Positions 1-13,199 of a stretch of DNA of 64,000 nt are shown here, in pieces. How positions within the stretch are numbered: the stretch's first letter is position 1; every line of letters begins with the position of its first letter. This stretch comes from Blasia pusilla (lineage: Eukaryota > Marchantiophyta > Marchantiopsida > Blasiales), in NCBI GenBank assembly GCA_050084515.1, contig CM114273.1, positions 15,686,001 to 15,750,000 on the forward strand, in the 5' to 3' direction. The position numbers and the translations under genes were made by a program. The notes below the pieces were generated by a model. The model did not search any database. It was not told the origin of the DNA and saw only the letters and a program-made list of their open reading frames with translations.

Positions 1-1326
1 TCGTGCGCATACACATCGCTACACAACATACATCGTTGTCACCGAACACACACACAACCATGCATGATCCCATGCTAACTCATGGCATCCAAACAACGAG
101 ACAAGAAGAACCAAAATATCTCTGATGGTCACGGGACCGATCGACGGTGACGGTTGACCGTTGATTGTGACGGTTGATCGGTGACGGTGACGGTTGACCG
201 TCGACCGTTGACGGTGACTATGATGGCGACGGCCGCCGCCGGTGTGGCGGCTGATTTAGGGTTTGCACGATTTAACCCTAAAAATCGCCTAGCAATGGCA
301 GCTTTACAAGATTAACCATAACTTTTTACTCACAACTCCAAATTGTGCACTGTTTGTTGCACAGCGTGCACAGCTTCATGATCTACGCTACCATTAAAAA
401 ATATTTAGAATCGAACATTTCAGTAAAAACTGACGGGGACTGTCGTAAAGCCCAAAGTCTCTTTCTCCTACACAAAATTCGGCAGCGCTCCCGCGCTGAT
501 TTCTCACAACGAAAATGTAACATCTGTAAAAATACAAATCAGAAAGCTACATGGTGCTCCCGAGAGCACTAGCATGGGGCAACCCGCCCCCATACTCAAT
601 CCCTATCAGAAATTGGGCAACGCTTCCGCGCGCCACTCTTCCACACGAAAAATCGGCAAATGCAAAGAGTAATGAAAGCAGCCCTTGCTCCAATGAGCAC
701 TCCCATGAGCCGCTGAACGGGGAACACGGTCCCCAACCTGCAAAAACAGCGAGTGACCAGCGAGCTCCCCCATGAAGCTCTCTCACTCTCTCATTCTCTC
801 ATTCTCTCTTTGTAAAGTAAGATCTAATCTCTCTCTCCACCATCTCACACCATAGCTCTCAAAGGTGTGCACTCTCTCTCATGTCAAACCAAACCCACTC
901 TCCTAATGAGAGGCTTGGGTTACACTCACAAGGCAAGGTACCATAGCTCCGCCGCCTCATGCCAAGAGGTTCAACAAAGAGAGAATGAGCTCTCAAGCTC
1001 TCTCTCCTTGAGGTATACCCCTCCCCTCTCCCAAGCTCTCTCCATGGTAACCTATTCTCCCAAGTCACCTCCTTGGCTCTTGACCTGATGTAGGAGGTCA
1101 AAGGCCACTTACCAAAAATAGTAAGTCGATCATATACTCAAAATGGTATTTACCTAAAATAGTAAGTTCCTTAATATGGCTCCAAATGAGCCGAAACGAA
1201 GGGGAAACCTGCTATCTCAGGTTTCCAAGGGCCTCATCAAGTCACCCTCGACCTACTGGACATGTCCTCCACTACTCATGAAGGCGCTTTATTAGATCCC
1301 ACCGATCTATCCTAAAAGACGTGGCA
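1..1326 (-). mobile_element. Solo terminal repeat A of a Ty3-like retroelement
   Basis: Read on the minus strand, the repeat starts TGCCACGTCTTTTAGG at 1326 and runs to the window edge, where the last visible bases (GCGCACGA) match the ends of elements C and D (GCGCACGACA). Positions 123-1326 match the left repeats of B (15300-16474) and D (40226-41225). Positions 1-122 match the end segment seen in C (33048-33174) and D (47927-48051 and 48567-48694). No gag or pol flanks it on the right, so it looks like a recombined solo repeat. It holds CT-rich tracts and GACGGTTGACCG-like tandem motifs near 145-220. Small open frames inside it are not conserved between copies. The outermost base or two lie outside the window. 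Confidence 0.8.
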
Positions 1327-4300
1327 TAGAAAACAAGTATCAATTTAAGCATCCCCACTACTACATTTGCATCCAATTTATGAGTCGCGAAAGGTGCAAT
1401 GGAATCACAATATAGTCACATTGGACTTGCACTCACAATTGACTTGCGAATTTCATAGTAGTCATTGTACGTACGTTGATGAATAACACTTTAGAGCACA
1501 AATGACCGGTACATTTACTTCCTCTACTTCTAACCATTATGCAAGCGATTATTCAAAATCTAAAGAGATGTAACCAATGCAAAATTTAAGTAGAGCTAAT
1601 GTACAATGAGTTTGCAATATAATATTTACTATCAATTGCCCGATTTGGAGAAATTAAAGGTAGATATTGGCTAATCTAGTAATCATAGTGATTAGCTAGC
1701 TAATGATGCTAGACTAGACAATATCTAATCTAGATTCACCATTAACAATTATTTGGACACTCATGAGAAATTTAGAGTAGGAAAAGTAACCGACAAGAAA
1801 CTAGCATGCAAATGTTAATGATGCAAGTATCCATATTACCAGTAAGTTACCCATAAGTGCTCATGCTATACATCATCCCTCTTTAATAACTCTCAAATTT
1901 TTCCACACTCTCTCTATAATAACCCTCAAATTCTTTCCACTCAAATGGGTCATTGATGTATGTTTTGAAAGATACATGTCATAAAATGAGGGCTTGTATT
2001 AGGATCATACAATGTTCTCAATTCATCATAGAATGCTCAACATGTAGCCCTTGGAGCTTATGGCAGCACATCTCTCATTTACTCTCTAGAATAAGTAAAG
2101 TTGGATTTACATTCTCTAGACCCACATGGAAAACTTCAAGTCCTTTGAAGTAAGGCTTCTTGTTTCTTTGAACTATCATGGCCATAATCATATTATGAAG
2201 GGTGTTACCTCACTTTGAAAGAATGGCACCTATCAGAATTCTCCATCAAGTTGATTTATGAAATTATTTTTTATTATTATTTTACGCTATACCAAGCACA
2301 AAAAAATAGGTAAGGTTTTAATAATTATGTATTTTTTTACAATTGATTAATTAATTATAATTAACTCAAATATTCAAACATCTTTCCCGATGAAATCTTG
2401 TAGAGTTTCTTTCATTTTTATTTTGTTTTCTTACCTTTAAATTGAAACTATTTTTTCAAGGTTCATGCCAAAAAAATTAGAACAAAAATTAATTTAAAGT
2501 CTAGTTTTGAGGTAAACTTAATTTTCCTTCAGGAAAAAATGAAAAGGATAATAAGATACTAACGGGACAAGAATTATTCTTCAAAATAATGGAAGACATA
2601 TTATTTCTACTATTTTTAATTTTCAAGCTAGATTGGAAGAAAAAATCAATACCTCTTTTCAGAAAAAAAAATCATCAAAATAAGTGATTTTCTTTTACTT
2701 ATGGAAAGATGGAGATTGGAAAAAGGATAAGTTCTATTTTTCCAAAATTAATAAAATAAAATATATAAAAAAATTTCTTGAGTCAAGTTAGATGTATTAT
2801 AAACCGAAAACTCAATATTGCTTAGCAACATCAGCTCCAATGATCACCATAAGGCAACTCCACCTATGCAAGTATTTTTTTTTTTGTAATTTTTTTTAAT
2901 TAAACTTTATTCAACCATTGTCCACTCTATCATTCTCCATATGTGAATCTTTTCATTCCTAATCATCTCACTACTAAGGTAGTCTATATTTTGAAGGGAA
3001 GATCACCTCCCAAGACCACAACTCTATGGTTGACACCAGGATGTGCTCTCATAAGCTCTAAGGGCCTGATCTAAGGGGCACTCAAAGCACGGTTCCAAAA
3101 ACGGAGTTTCTATGGGAACCCATACGTAAATGCCGGATGATTTCACGATAATAGAATTAGATTAGTTTAGAATATGAGTTTCCAAAAAGACTAATACATT
3201 ACCTGCGTTATACATGGGTGAAAGAGCACATCATCTATTATGCTTAAACATGTCAAGTCACATGTTAAACACCACACAATGTATGGTGTTTAACACACAA
3301 GAATGTACACGATGTCGATGGAGAAGGAAAGGTTCTCAAACCCCATCTTTTTCTAATAATATAGATTTCGTGCACCCCATTTTCTTTTCAAGAAAATCAG
3401 AAATCAAGACCTTCCGATTTCAGGTGCTCATGGAATCAAACTTTAAGAGGAGATCCATTTTAACGTGAATGACTCCAATTACATATCGGCCCGTATCACG
3501 CTACATCTATGTCATCACTCATTAGCAGACTGGAACGTCACGCCTTCACTCAAGAAACACCCCACGAGAGCTGACAATGCATTTCTGAACTCCCCACAGC
3601 CATAACCAAACAAGGATGCAATCGGAAATCAGAAAACCTCCGCATACGAAGACTATAGTGTGCAAGTTTACAATGGCCGGGTGAAGACGTCCGAGAAAAC
3701 GGATTTGTGGTCAACGTTGCACCTGTAGGATTGATCAGTGTCTTCTGATTGAATATGATACGAACCGTTGATAGAAAGGAGCATCCTTGTCTATCCGAGG
3801 GAACAATTTTGAGAACAGCTAAGCCAACTCAATTGTATCAAGCATACAAACAACAGATGCCCGGAAAGAAGAGTTACATTCGGAGGTTGTTCAATTTGTC
3901 CATGAACGTAACTCCTTTCGTTGGTCGTCAAGACCTTCCGACGTCGTAGAGAGTGCGATCATCAAACATCTTTGCTCTGTTGTGGCCGCAAGGGACCCCA
4001 TAGAAGAGGGGGAAAATGAAGACTAAGGGGCGATCGATTCAGAACGAGTCAACCAAATCCGAAGGGGTGCTATGAATCAAGGATGGATGTGTTGTGTTTT
4101 AAGGTTGTGAGATTCGAGTGTCGTTCGGGAACACGATTTCTTTCATCTGTTGTCGAGATGGTTCGACATCGTGGTGAGTGTCTATCGACGTCGCTCCAAC
4201 GGTCGAGTGTGAGGAACTGATAAACCACGACTCACTTTACTTGTAGCACATCATCTTTCAATCTCGGCAACTTTTGGGTTGATCCTGCTTACCCTCATTT

Positions 4301-7175
4301 CAGGCAATGCATGCCAAACAACAGACAGCTTTGGCTACTGACGCTTTTCCCTGTCACCGGGGAAAACAAGACTTTGGTACATCGAAGATGAAACTATGAT
4401 TGTCTTCGGTTTTCTACGGATGCTAACGAGTTAGGAAACCCACTGGAAGTAATTGCCAATCTCGGGATTGTCCGGAGGAAGCAAGGTGAAAAGATGATGA
4501 GACAGACTGTCGCAGAGAGCAATGATACGATCTTGTTAGACCCGACACAACTGGACCTACAAACCGACTGATGATGGCGCAAAACTCTCACGCTGAGATT
4601 CGTCTTCCTTCACGGGTTCTCACCCCAGCACGATCTCATCGAGCTGCCAGGCATGTGCTTCACATGACGGCTTGTACGAGTTCGTGGACCGTTCCGCAAG
4701 TCCTTGGCCGCTCGGAGAATTGGTCGATGAACTTGCTGGCGATCTCCAGGCTTGAAGAACGCAACCATTGAAGGGACAGTAGAGCACATGGGAGCAGAGG
4801 AGCGCTCGCTTAAGCTGAGAATTGCAAGAGCCGGAAGGCGGCGCGCAGAGGTTTAATACGAATTCCAAGTGCGGGGATGAATTCGCAGCACGCCACGCAC
4901 ACCACTCCTCCACAAGACTGAACTATGTATGTCTCGCTCTGCTCGACAGGAAACCCAAACGAGTGTGTAATGCATGGTTGAGGGGAACACTCCTCGAGTT
5001 CGGTGACACTCTGCAGACTTCCATTCCCACAAGGACCTTTCAGTTACATACGTGAAGAATCTGGACGCGGCGTGCCATCCGGAGACGATTCTTAACTGAC
5101 ATTACCTTGAAATTCCTGGATTGTATCGGGGCATTACTGTTTCGAAACTCTAGCGAAGGCTTGTTCGTATGTAAACGTGAGTAGACGTTCTGATTATAAA
5201 TTTGAGAATCGGGAAATTCTTATTGACGCGGGAAAGCCTACAAGACTGACGTGGCGTCACCCCGAAGGACATCTTCTCATCGGTGGGTGGGAAGGGTAGG
5301 TGCGGGGAACGATCCATCCTAGACAGATGCCGCAAAGTCGCGTAGCGCGGTAGACTTTCGTCGTGGTATGTTCCAGTGGAGGTGCGTCGTGAACGCTTAC
5401 CTGAACAAGCAATCGTCCGGATGGAACAAGACCGTTAATGCGATGGCTTGCAGTTCTTGCATACAGCCGAATAACATTCGCCAGCGATCGAACCTTTCAA
5501 CATTAACGAGAATGAAACAGGAAAAGTTTAGCTACAATATGCGAGAATTTCATGTCACCCCACTCCAGTCTGCAGCCAACTTCCAATACCTCCACAACCT
5601 CACCTACCTAAACTCACCAGAGATGTCATCAAGGCATTGTGGACAAACATAACGAAGTCTTGCGTCTTGTCATACTGCATGTGAAAATGTAGGTACTTTG
5701 TCCACAGCTATACCAGAGAAAACTGATTCCTAAGAGTAGGTCCAGTTGTTACTCAGAATCGACATGACCTTTGAAAGTACAATCGAATCCAAGGTATTTT
5801 TCTGAATATTGCAACATTCTACTCCAATTCCTTTCTCCTCTCAAGTCTGGAGGCATTGTTAAGGAATGTCACATCCTGCTCCGACCCTAGCATTAATGTG
5901 CTCCAAATGTGCCCAAAGCCAGCCGCTTTACCCGATGAATTCGATTGATGCCTCTAAACATCAATTACCAAAACAGTAAATTCACAGGGGCATGAATGTT
6001 GTCAGATTTCAGATTCGGAAAATCTGACATCCATGCTATGTTATCAGATTTCCCGAATCTGAATTCATCCATGTTTACTTCCAGAAGCTGGCTTCACTAT
6101 CCGGAGTCAGCCATGGAAATCTGTCCCGCTAAGTACATGGCTTGTGTAGTTACTCACATGAACATGAGCCTAATTCTGGAATTAACGGGGACGTTGTTTC
6201 CAAAAGCCACACCGACATGTAAGCTTAGCAGTTACCACAAGACCACATTTCAGATGACTATTTATCAAGGGCCAAGTCCTGATCTTTTAACTTCTAGGGT
6301 TCACATGGCAGAGGGTTGCACGACTTGAGAAATGGAATTGGATCGACGAATCAAGGGGAGTGAAATAGTAGCTCTAAGCCCAGTTGGGTGGCGGAAAGAG
6401 ACTCAGAGGTTATTTGACCTACATCCGTGGTAAGGGAATTAGTCATCGCACCACGCATCTAGATCGAATCTGTCGACAGATTTAGGTTGACTGCGGGCAT
6501 GGCCATTCATTGAGATCACAGGCTACCCAAAACAAGCATCCCTCGCCCGACTAGGAGAACTGTCACAAGCTAAATCATCATGGATGAGGGTCCGCCTGAC
6601 TGAAGAGATTTCTTCCATGTCAAACAAATTTCACGCAAACTCGAAAAATTTAGACACATTCCAGTCAATTTACAATGTGAATCAGTGCATCGTGAAATAT
6701 TATTACTCAAATAAAGACATGGCCAAAGTTTAACTTTGACCTAAGCTACTGGAAGAAGTTGGCGTGAAGTTCAAGCCTCCACTGGGCATTCCAATCTGCC
6801 CGCATCTTTCGTATCAATGGTAGGAGCAAAACCATTTTCGGGGATAGATCTTGAACGGGAATAATGAGATCTTCGAGCTGCATGTAAAATTACTTATCCC
6901 ATTCACGAGAGCAACCTGAACTACTCCTACTCATGCTCGCACTCCCAAGTAACGCTTTACAGGCGGTGGTAAAGTATGTACAAAACAGGGAGAAACTGCA
7001 AGCTTGTCTGGTATTGCTCGACTGTCAGCACGTACCTAAATTCCCTTCCAGATGGCTGACGCATCATTGGTGCCGAACACCTACATCTCATCGCCGATGA
7101 AGATCGATCGGATCGAAAGGAATAAAATATCCTGAACGAATGTCAACAGAAGGCGTGGGACGCTCAATGACCACC
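1327..7175. other. Intergenic stretch, no recognisable gene
   Basis: AT-rich to about 3000, then more balanced composition to 7140. The open frames here are short and none shows a domain or motif I recognise. Poly-T runs lie near 2876-2900. The only structured signal noted is the double hairpin at 6001-6062, listed separately. The change in composition between about 3200 and 7100 could mark a decayed gene or unrecognised repeat, but nothing identifies it. Confidence 0.5.
6001..6062. repeat. Paired hairpins forming a larger inverted repeat
   Basis: Two neighbouring dyads: TCAGATT (6009-6015) with AATCTGA (6021-6027), and TCAGATT (6044-6050) with AATCTGA (6056-6062). The first can extend to a 9-bp stem (6001-6009 with 6020-6028). 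Positions 6010-6027 and 6044-6061 are also reverse complements with one mismatch over 18 bases. Function is unknown; it may be the remains of a small inverted-repeat element. Confidence 0.7.
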
Positions 7176-7604
7176 TCAGGCGCTTGTAAACTTGGTCACA
7201 GCCTTCGTGCCTTCGGAGACAGCATGCTTGGCCAGCTCCCCGGGCAAAATCAACCTGACGGCAGTTTGGATCTCGCGCGAGGTGATGGTAGGCTTCTTGT
7301 TATACCTCGCCAACCTTGCCGCCTCTTGGGCCAGCTTCTCAAAAATGTCGTTGATGAAGGAATTCATGATACCCATAGCTTTGGAAGAAATTCCCATCTC
7401 CGTGTGCACCTGTTTCAAAACCTTGTAGATGTAGATCTTGTAGGTTTCTATCCCCTTCTTCATCTTCTTCTTCTTAGAGTCCTTTGAAGCACCACCTTCC
7501 TTGCTAACGGGCTTCTTCTCAGCCTTCGGCCTACCCTTTCCTGCGGGCTTCTTCTCCGCCTTACCCTTTCCGGGCTTCTCCCCTTCTCCAGTCTTCGGAG
7601 CCAT
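7176..7604 (-). CDS. Histone H2B
   Basis: A 142-residue core histone that pairs with H2A in the nucleosome. The N-terminal tail (about residues 1-48) is Lys/Ala/Pro/Gly-rich with repeated AEKKP-type blocks, as in plant H2B. The histone fold follows: [13 protein letters not shown], then [32 protein letters not shown], and [20 protein letters not shown]. The protein ends AVTKFTSA; the Lys there (about residue 138) matches the conserved C-terminal ubiquitination site of the family. The frame is uninterrupted and intronless, usual for replication-dependent plant H2B. The start is the ATG at 7604, because the family begins MAPK-like; an ATG at 7685 in frame would add 27 residues unlike any H2B. 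The HTEMG stretch after KQV differs from the more usual HPDTG. It stands alone, with no divergent histone partner visible. Confidence 0.97.
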   Translation of the reverse strand: MAPKTGEGEKPGKGKAEKKPAGKGRPKAEKKPVSKEGGASKDSKKKKMKKGIETYKIYIYKVLKQVHTEMGISSKAMGIMNSFINDIFEKLAQEAARLARYNKKPTITSREIQTAVRLILPGELAKHAVSEGTKAVTKFTSA

Positions 7605-8220
7605 CGCTTCCACGCCAAAAAAACGCTCTGAAAATCCAATTCCCTTCAAAAACGATCTCGAATTCGAACCCGACCAATTCCACACTTTGCCCTACAAAAC
7701 AAGCACCAAGGCCCTCATGGGATCCAAGCAACCCTAACAGCCGAACTACAGATCCCGGCCCCTGCTGGGAATTTAACAACAGCAACTCACAGTGGTGAAA
7801 AGGGCGGCAGACGGAGAACCGCTCGAATTCAAAGAACCGCGGTGACAGAGCTCGAAATGGTCGTGGAGTTGTGTGAACGCCGGGCACCCAACTCAATCTC
7901 TCGATCCTCGAACGATCACAACTGAAGGACTCCAGGAGGAATGCCCGACGTCGGTGGGTCAGCCCTATTATTCATTGACTTTGGCGGGCGATGGGCTGCG
8001 CGCAACAGAAGCAGCCAATGGGAAGCTGTCGATTGAGTGGTGGCGGATCGATGAGGTGGACCGCCGGATGCGCAGTCGATTAACGGCATCGGACGAGCTG
8101 TCCTCACGATCGACGGATACGTTACCCTATGGCACAAGGAAGCGGAGTGGGATGGGAACTTAACCGCCGCTTCATGCTGCGAACGGAGGGACTGAGCGGG
8201 TGGGAACGGAACGGAGTCGA
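7605..8220 (-). promoter_or_regulatory. Probable H2B 5' UTR and promoter region
   Basis: The 600 bases upstream of the H2B start are more GC-rich than the surrounding DNA and carry no convincing gene of their own. GCGGATC at 8043-8049 matches seven of the eight bases of the plant histone octamer CGCGGATC. A CCAAT lies at 8015-8019 and an ACGT core (GACGTC) at 7947-7952; such motifs are known from plant histone promoters. No clear TATA box was found. The match to the octamer is imperfect, so the assignment rests mainly on position. Confidence 0.4.
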
Positions 8221-11200
8221 TTTTAAAAACAACAAATCTTTCTGAAATTTATAGGACTCTAAATCTATATAATTAAAAGAATAGGGTTTTTGAAGAAACC
8301 CTCCTCAAAACATCTGTCGAGAGAACTAATACAGAAAACAAATTTAAATACTACCCGTGCATAGCAGAGGTTCTTTTTGAAAAACGTATTTTTTACCTCC
8401 TCTAAGGGACCCCGATGCATTTGGGATCTTCTTTTATTCATTTCGAATATGCAAGTCAAAATTATGTCACGCCTACCTTGCCAAAGGTTGGATCTTTTAT
8501 GGTGAGACCAGTTCTCCCCATTATTTTTAGGAACCTCCGAGACCAAACTAGTTCATGTACGAATTGAATTGTGCTTGCAATGAATAATTCAAAATTTCCA
8601 TAGACTTCCTTCTTTGCCAAATGCAAAGGCTTCCTTGTTTTTTCAATCATTTCTTTATTTTGAAGTCTTCTTTTATATCTCTTCATGAATATGATCCTAT
8701 CCACATGTTCTGGAAATAATTAAGACTATGGTCCTCTACCATAGGTATTGTGTTAATCTATGTACTAATTGGAGGATGCAGTTTTTTGAAGTTTTCATGA
8801 ACATATGTTTGACACATGTTAGTAAACTTCTCTCAAAAATACTTTTGTCACCTTAACACTGTCTTAAATTTGGTGAAGAGAGTGAAGTTATTAATTAGGG
8901 GCCTGGCATGGCACGGTCCCTTGCGGGACCTAACTAGTCATTGATACTTAAAATCATCTTCAATGAAAACTTATTTGATTTTCTGAATTACATATGGTCT
9001 TCTGAAAAATTGAAATGTTATTACTTTTATGCCCGGGTAATTGAAGTGGGCTAAAAGGACTCATCTTGAGCCTCTAGGAAAGGACTTGCTTGCGTGTTTT
9101 TAGAGAGGGATGGGATCATTCCAATTCAGTAATCTCCACTTGACAAAAGATATATCAATAATCTATCTCCCTCGTTTCCCAATACCACTACCTACCAAAC
9201 TTATTCTCAAGCCCTATTATTTTCATACCACTACTCTACAAAGTAATGGAGAAGGCTTTGTCCCCACCCTCTCTGTTTGTGTGTCCCTTCCTCCTTACCC
9301 TTATTATCTATTTCAACTCCCCGTGAGGCTTCATGCAACGATAAGGACGTTGACACATGTTTGATTCCTCTTTTACCTTTGAAATGGTCACGAACTATTG
9401 GGCCCAAGAGGTCGTCACCAAGGCAAATTAGTATAAAAATCTGAATACAAAAAAGGGTTTTCATATTATAACTAACTTTCTTAAGCCCAAAGGTTTGCAA
9501 ATACTTGTTTGGGTGTCAAATAGACGCGCGTCTCTAATCATTGATAGATATCGAAGATACGCAAATAATTTTAATATCAAAATTTTAGGAAATAAAACAT
9601 CTTGAATCACATTGAATTTTCTTTCAATATGTAATGAAGATAATGTTCCACATTGAAGACTTCCTAAGTCTAAATTTAGAAATAAGTATTGTACAAATCT
9701 TCGCAATATTTACTTCTATTTTGATTTTTTATCAATTAATATTTGAAGATTCTTATTGAAATAAATTATGCACCTTTGTACATATAGGACCTCTCATCAG
9801 TGAATTGCAAAACGGTTGTAGCAATAGGCATTCATGTGTTAAGGCTTTTCTTGGAAGTTCTACATTATGATATAACTATAGAGCCTAACAAATCTACGAG
9901 AAAAAAATTTTACTTCCTTTTGGAGATACTTCAATCTAAAGCAAATCTATTCATTTATGAATATGTGTTGGGGGAAGTTTTTGATAAAATTAAGCTAAAG
10001 CCAACTATGAAATGTCTCTCAAAGGACTATCACATATGTGTATTAATAGCGGAACTTGAGGGGGACTATTTGATAAACACACAACGTAGCAACGAAATTA
10101 ATTATGAATAGTATAGTATTACAGTCAAAAGTATATAAAAAGCCTACATTTGTAAGATTAGTATATTTGCATGCATATTAATCAATTTTCTTCGCCTTAT
10201 AATGTATTGTCTTAATCCCCACATCTCATTTTATCCACTTTAGAAATTCTCAACCAGAATCATAACACTTCAAAACATTATATTTATGGGCTTGTCTCCA
10301 TTTATTCATACTCGTAAGGTACCAGTGCGATACACGGGAAATAAAAAAATGTGTATGAAGAGCTTTTGTTAGTATATAGCCCGTGAAGGGAAGGGCTTAA
10401 TAATGTTGCATACAAAATTAAACTTGTTTTCTTACTTCCCGTTTAAGAAGAAACATTTTCTTATTGTCTTGTTGCCACGTGTCATACATAGAGGTATTTG
10501 CAAATTAAGAAGGCACTCTCCCATAATAATATAGATATTGCTCGTGTCATGCACGCCTCACACAATTTCCTCAATAGAGAGGCTTAAAAGCATGTGATAA
10601 CATTTTTTAAAATTGTTACTTAAATTTTTGAAATACATTTAATTTCAAAATTTGAGTATAATTTCCTTTTTTTAATCTTAAAATGGTAAGAAAATCACCT
10701 TTCGATAATTTCCATCTCCCCTAAATAATTACATTCCTCCTTGAAAGCTCAAACAATAATTATTCTTCCCCTTCCACTCTTCCCACCAAAATAACATTCA
10801 CTAAAAAAAAATATTAATCAAATTTAATTAACAAAAGAATTTTCCTTTCCCATTCAAAATCATTTTCGTTTCCCAAAATATCACATGTGAATTACTACGA
10901 TTACTTTTTTTAATAATCAGGTCATTTATTTCAGATTATAAATGGAATTCCTATTTTCTAAAATCTTATAAGGATAATAAAATTTCACTCTTCTAAGTAA
11001 TTGTAGTCCTCCGCTCAAATTTGAATGATATCCCAATCCCCTACGTGATTTTCATCTTCCATGAAATTTAAATAATATCTAGTCCTTCTCCACAAAATTT
11101 TATTTTACCTATCCATCATATGTGAATTAAGGCACAAACTAAACAAAATTTGTTCTTTATCATAATTATTCCACTTTATTAATATTTATGATCACCTATT

Positions 11201-13165
11201 ATAATATCTTATTTAACTAATAAAATATTTTGTTATTCCACTCAAATCCCTATGGGGTTTCTCTATCCCTATGTATTTATATCCATCTAATATGGCTCAA
11301 ACAACAACGAAATTCAAACATATTGTCTATTTTGTCTTATTATCTAAGTGTCTTGTCTTATTATGGATATGGGGTCGCCAAATATATAGATACATCCCTT
11401 TGAAAAAAAAATGATCACACCAATAAGCTTGAAATGATATATAATGCCCTTGAAAATTCATTTGAGGGATTTCTTTTCATATCTCCTAATTATTTTCTCA
11501 CCTCTTTTATCCATTTTAGGGTATATGAAACAAAACCCGGAGTAGTCTTAAGGATTCAAGATGGCATATATAGTCCCATCCATCCAAACCTTTGTTCTAA
11601 AATCACGATATGTACATGCATTTGCATAAAAGTGTTAAATAAACTTTAATACTTTTTTAGTGTGATGAAGTTTTATTGTTGAAAATAGACATCGTCAAAT
11701 TTTTTTCTTTGGAGAATAGATGTTGTCGAACTTAAGACCACATAGTACGATATCTATGCAATGAGGGAAGAAGTATAGCAGTTGATTTGTTTCTAGTATG
11801 GATGGGGGGGTTATACAAATGAGACCAATGTAGACTCCATGCTAACCATGGGGTTGATATTAGTGTTGCATAAAGAGAGTTGTTTTCATGCATATACCAT
11901 ACAAATATTTTATTGCTCCCCTGATATCATGTGTCAATTGAAGAGGCATTTGCAAATCAATAAGGTATGTTCCATCCATAGTGTAGTTTTAGATCAAAAA
12001 ATTGCAAAGTTTGGAAGAAAACAATGTTAGGGATCTAAATGAATAAGACATGAAGTAAGTTTAGATAGCAATAGAAGCTTACAAATTTATGAGGAAAATG
12101 AGAAAGAGGGTGCAAGAATGCAACGTGTGATCAACTAGTAAATTAGTGTGAGCATAAAAAACCAGAATGGTTTCCCATTTACATACAATTATAATGATAC
12201 GATTTCGATAGAGTTCAATATGATAGTTGCACGAATCATAAAGAATTCCAAGCGTGATATTTGAAATACATTGATTGAACCTCATGATACATAAGTGTTT
12301 GACATTTTTCCCGAGAGAAAGAAGATTTTGATACAAGTTAAACCTATTTCTTTAATGTTCTTATACATTCTATGGATTATTGTAAATTTTATTTCCATGG
12401 AGCTTTTATGATTTATAGAATATTTTGTTGGATTGCAAATGGTGGGAAAATATTCCCAACAACCTAAGTAATCTATACTATTACAATAATAGGACCGGGG
12501 GTGGTACTATGTGTGGAAAGGATAAAATGAAAAAAAAAATGATGTCTATAAGAAGTGAAGCCCTGATACCCTTAAAAATACTATGTTGTTGGGTAAGGGA
12601 CCCTACCTTCGCTTCCCAACTTGTGCCTCGTGATGTGGTCTGTATGGTTGATTATTTTTTCTGATTTGATTCAAGACACGTGCTTGTGCTCAGGTCTTCT
12701 GGAGCTAGCCACACACCCATCCGCCTTTGATCCTTCTTTAGAGCTGATAAATGTACTACAAAGATGCAGAACTTGGAGAAGGGAGAGGCGTAACTTGGAG
12801 GAGGGAGAGAAGTGACTCGTCTACAAACTATACACTGGAGGTTGAGCGAAAGGAGGCGTTGGAATCATAGCAAGTGGAGAAGAGTTATGATCACCAGTTC
12901 TATGATGCGCGCGCTGTATATGGGATTCGAGCACCAAGAAGTACTACCAGGTTAGCATGAGACGATAATGCATAGCATCCGAAATGAGTCGGGTTGGGAA
13001 TCGAGAGACCCGTGCGCTGGATCCTTGATCCTGGTTGTGTTATGTATGTGTCGTGTGCGTGCTTCCTACGATTACAATATAGTGAATGAAATGTTTAAGT
13101 CATTATTTGTCTACATTTTCATCATATGGTTGAACAAGTTACTTTCGACGGTAAAGGGGGTGTGT
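8221..13165. other. AT-rich intergenic stretch, no recognisable gene
   Basis: Low-complexity AT-rich DNA whose open frames show no recognisable domain. The longest (9800-10111, 103 codons, plus strand) has no motif I know. Hairpin motifs resembling Helitron 3' ends occur at 8915-8938 and, more degenerate, near 10545-10565. Nothing else stands out. Confidence 0.5.
8915..8938 (+). repeat. Hairpin followed by CTAG, possible Helitron 3' end
   Basis: GGTCCC (8915-8920), a TTGC loop and GGGACC (8925-8930) form a perfect 6-bp hairpin, followed after three bases by CTAG (8934-8937) and T. Helitrons end with a hairpin and CTRR before a T. The hairpin-to-CTAG spacing here is shorter than usual, so this is a weak call. 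Confidence 0.3.
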
Positions 13166-13199
13166 GGAGGAGGTAGAGTCCCACCACCTAGATCAGGGT

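Noticed and set aside
867-1101. Small frames in terminal repeat A on both strands
   Set aside because: Not conserved in frame among the copies in B and D; they are incidental frames in a non-coding repeat.
4394-5652. Cluster of frames of 60-97 codons on both strands
   Set aside because: No domain, no consistent direction and no matching copy; treated as chance frames.
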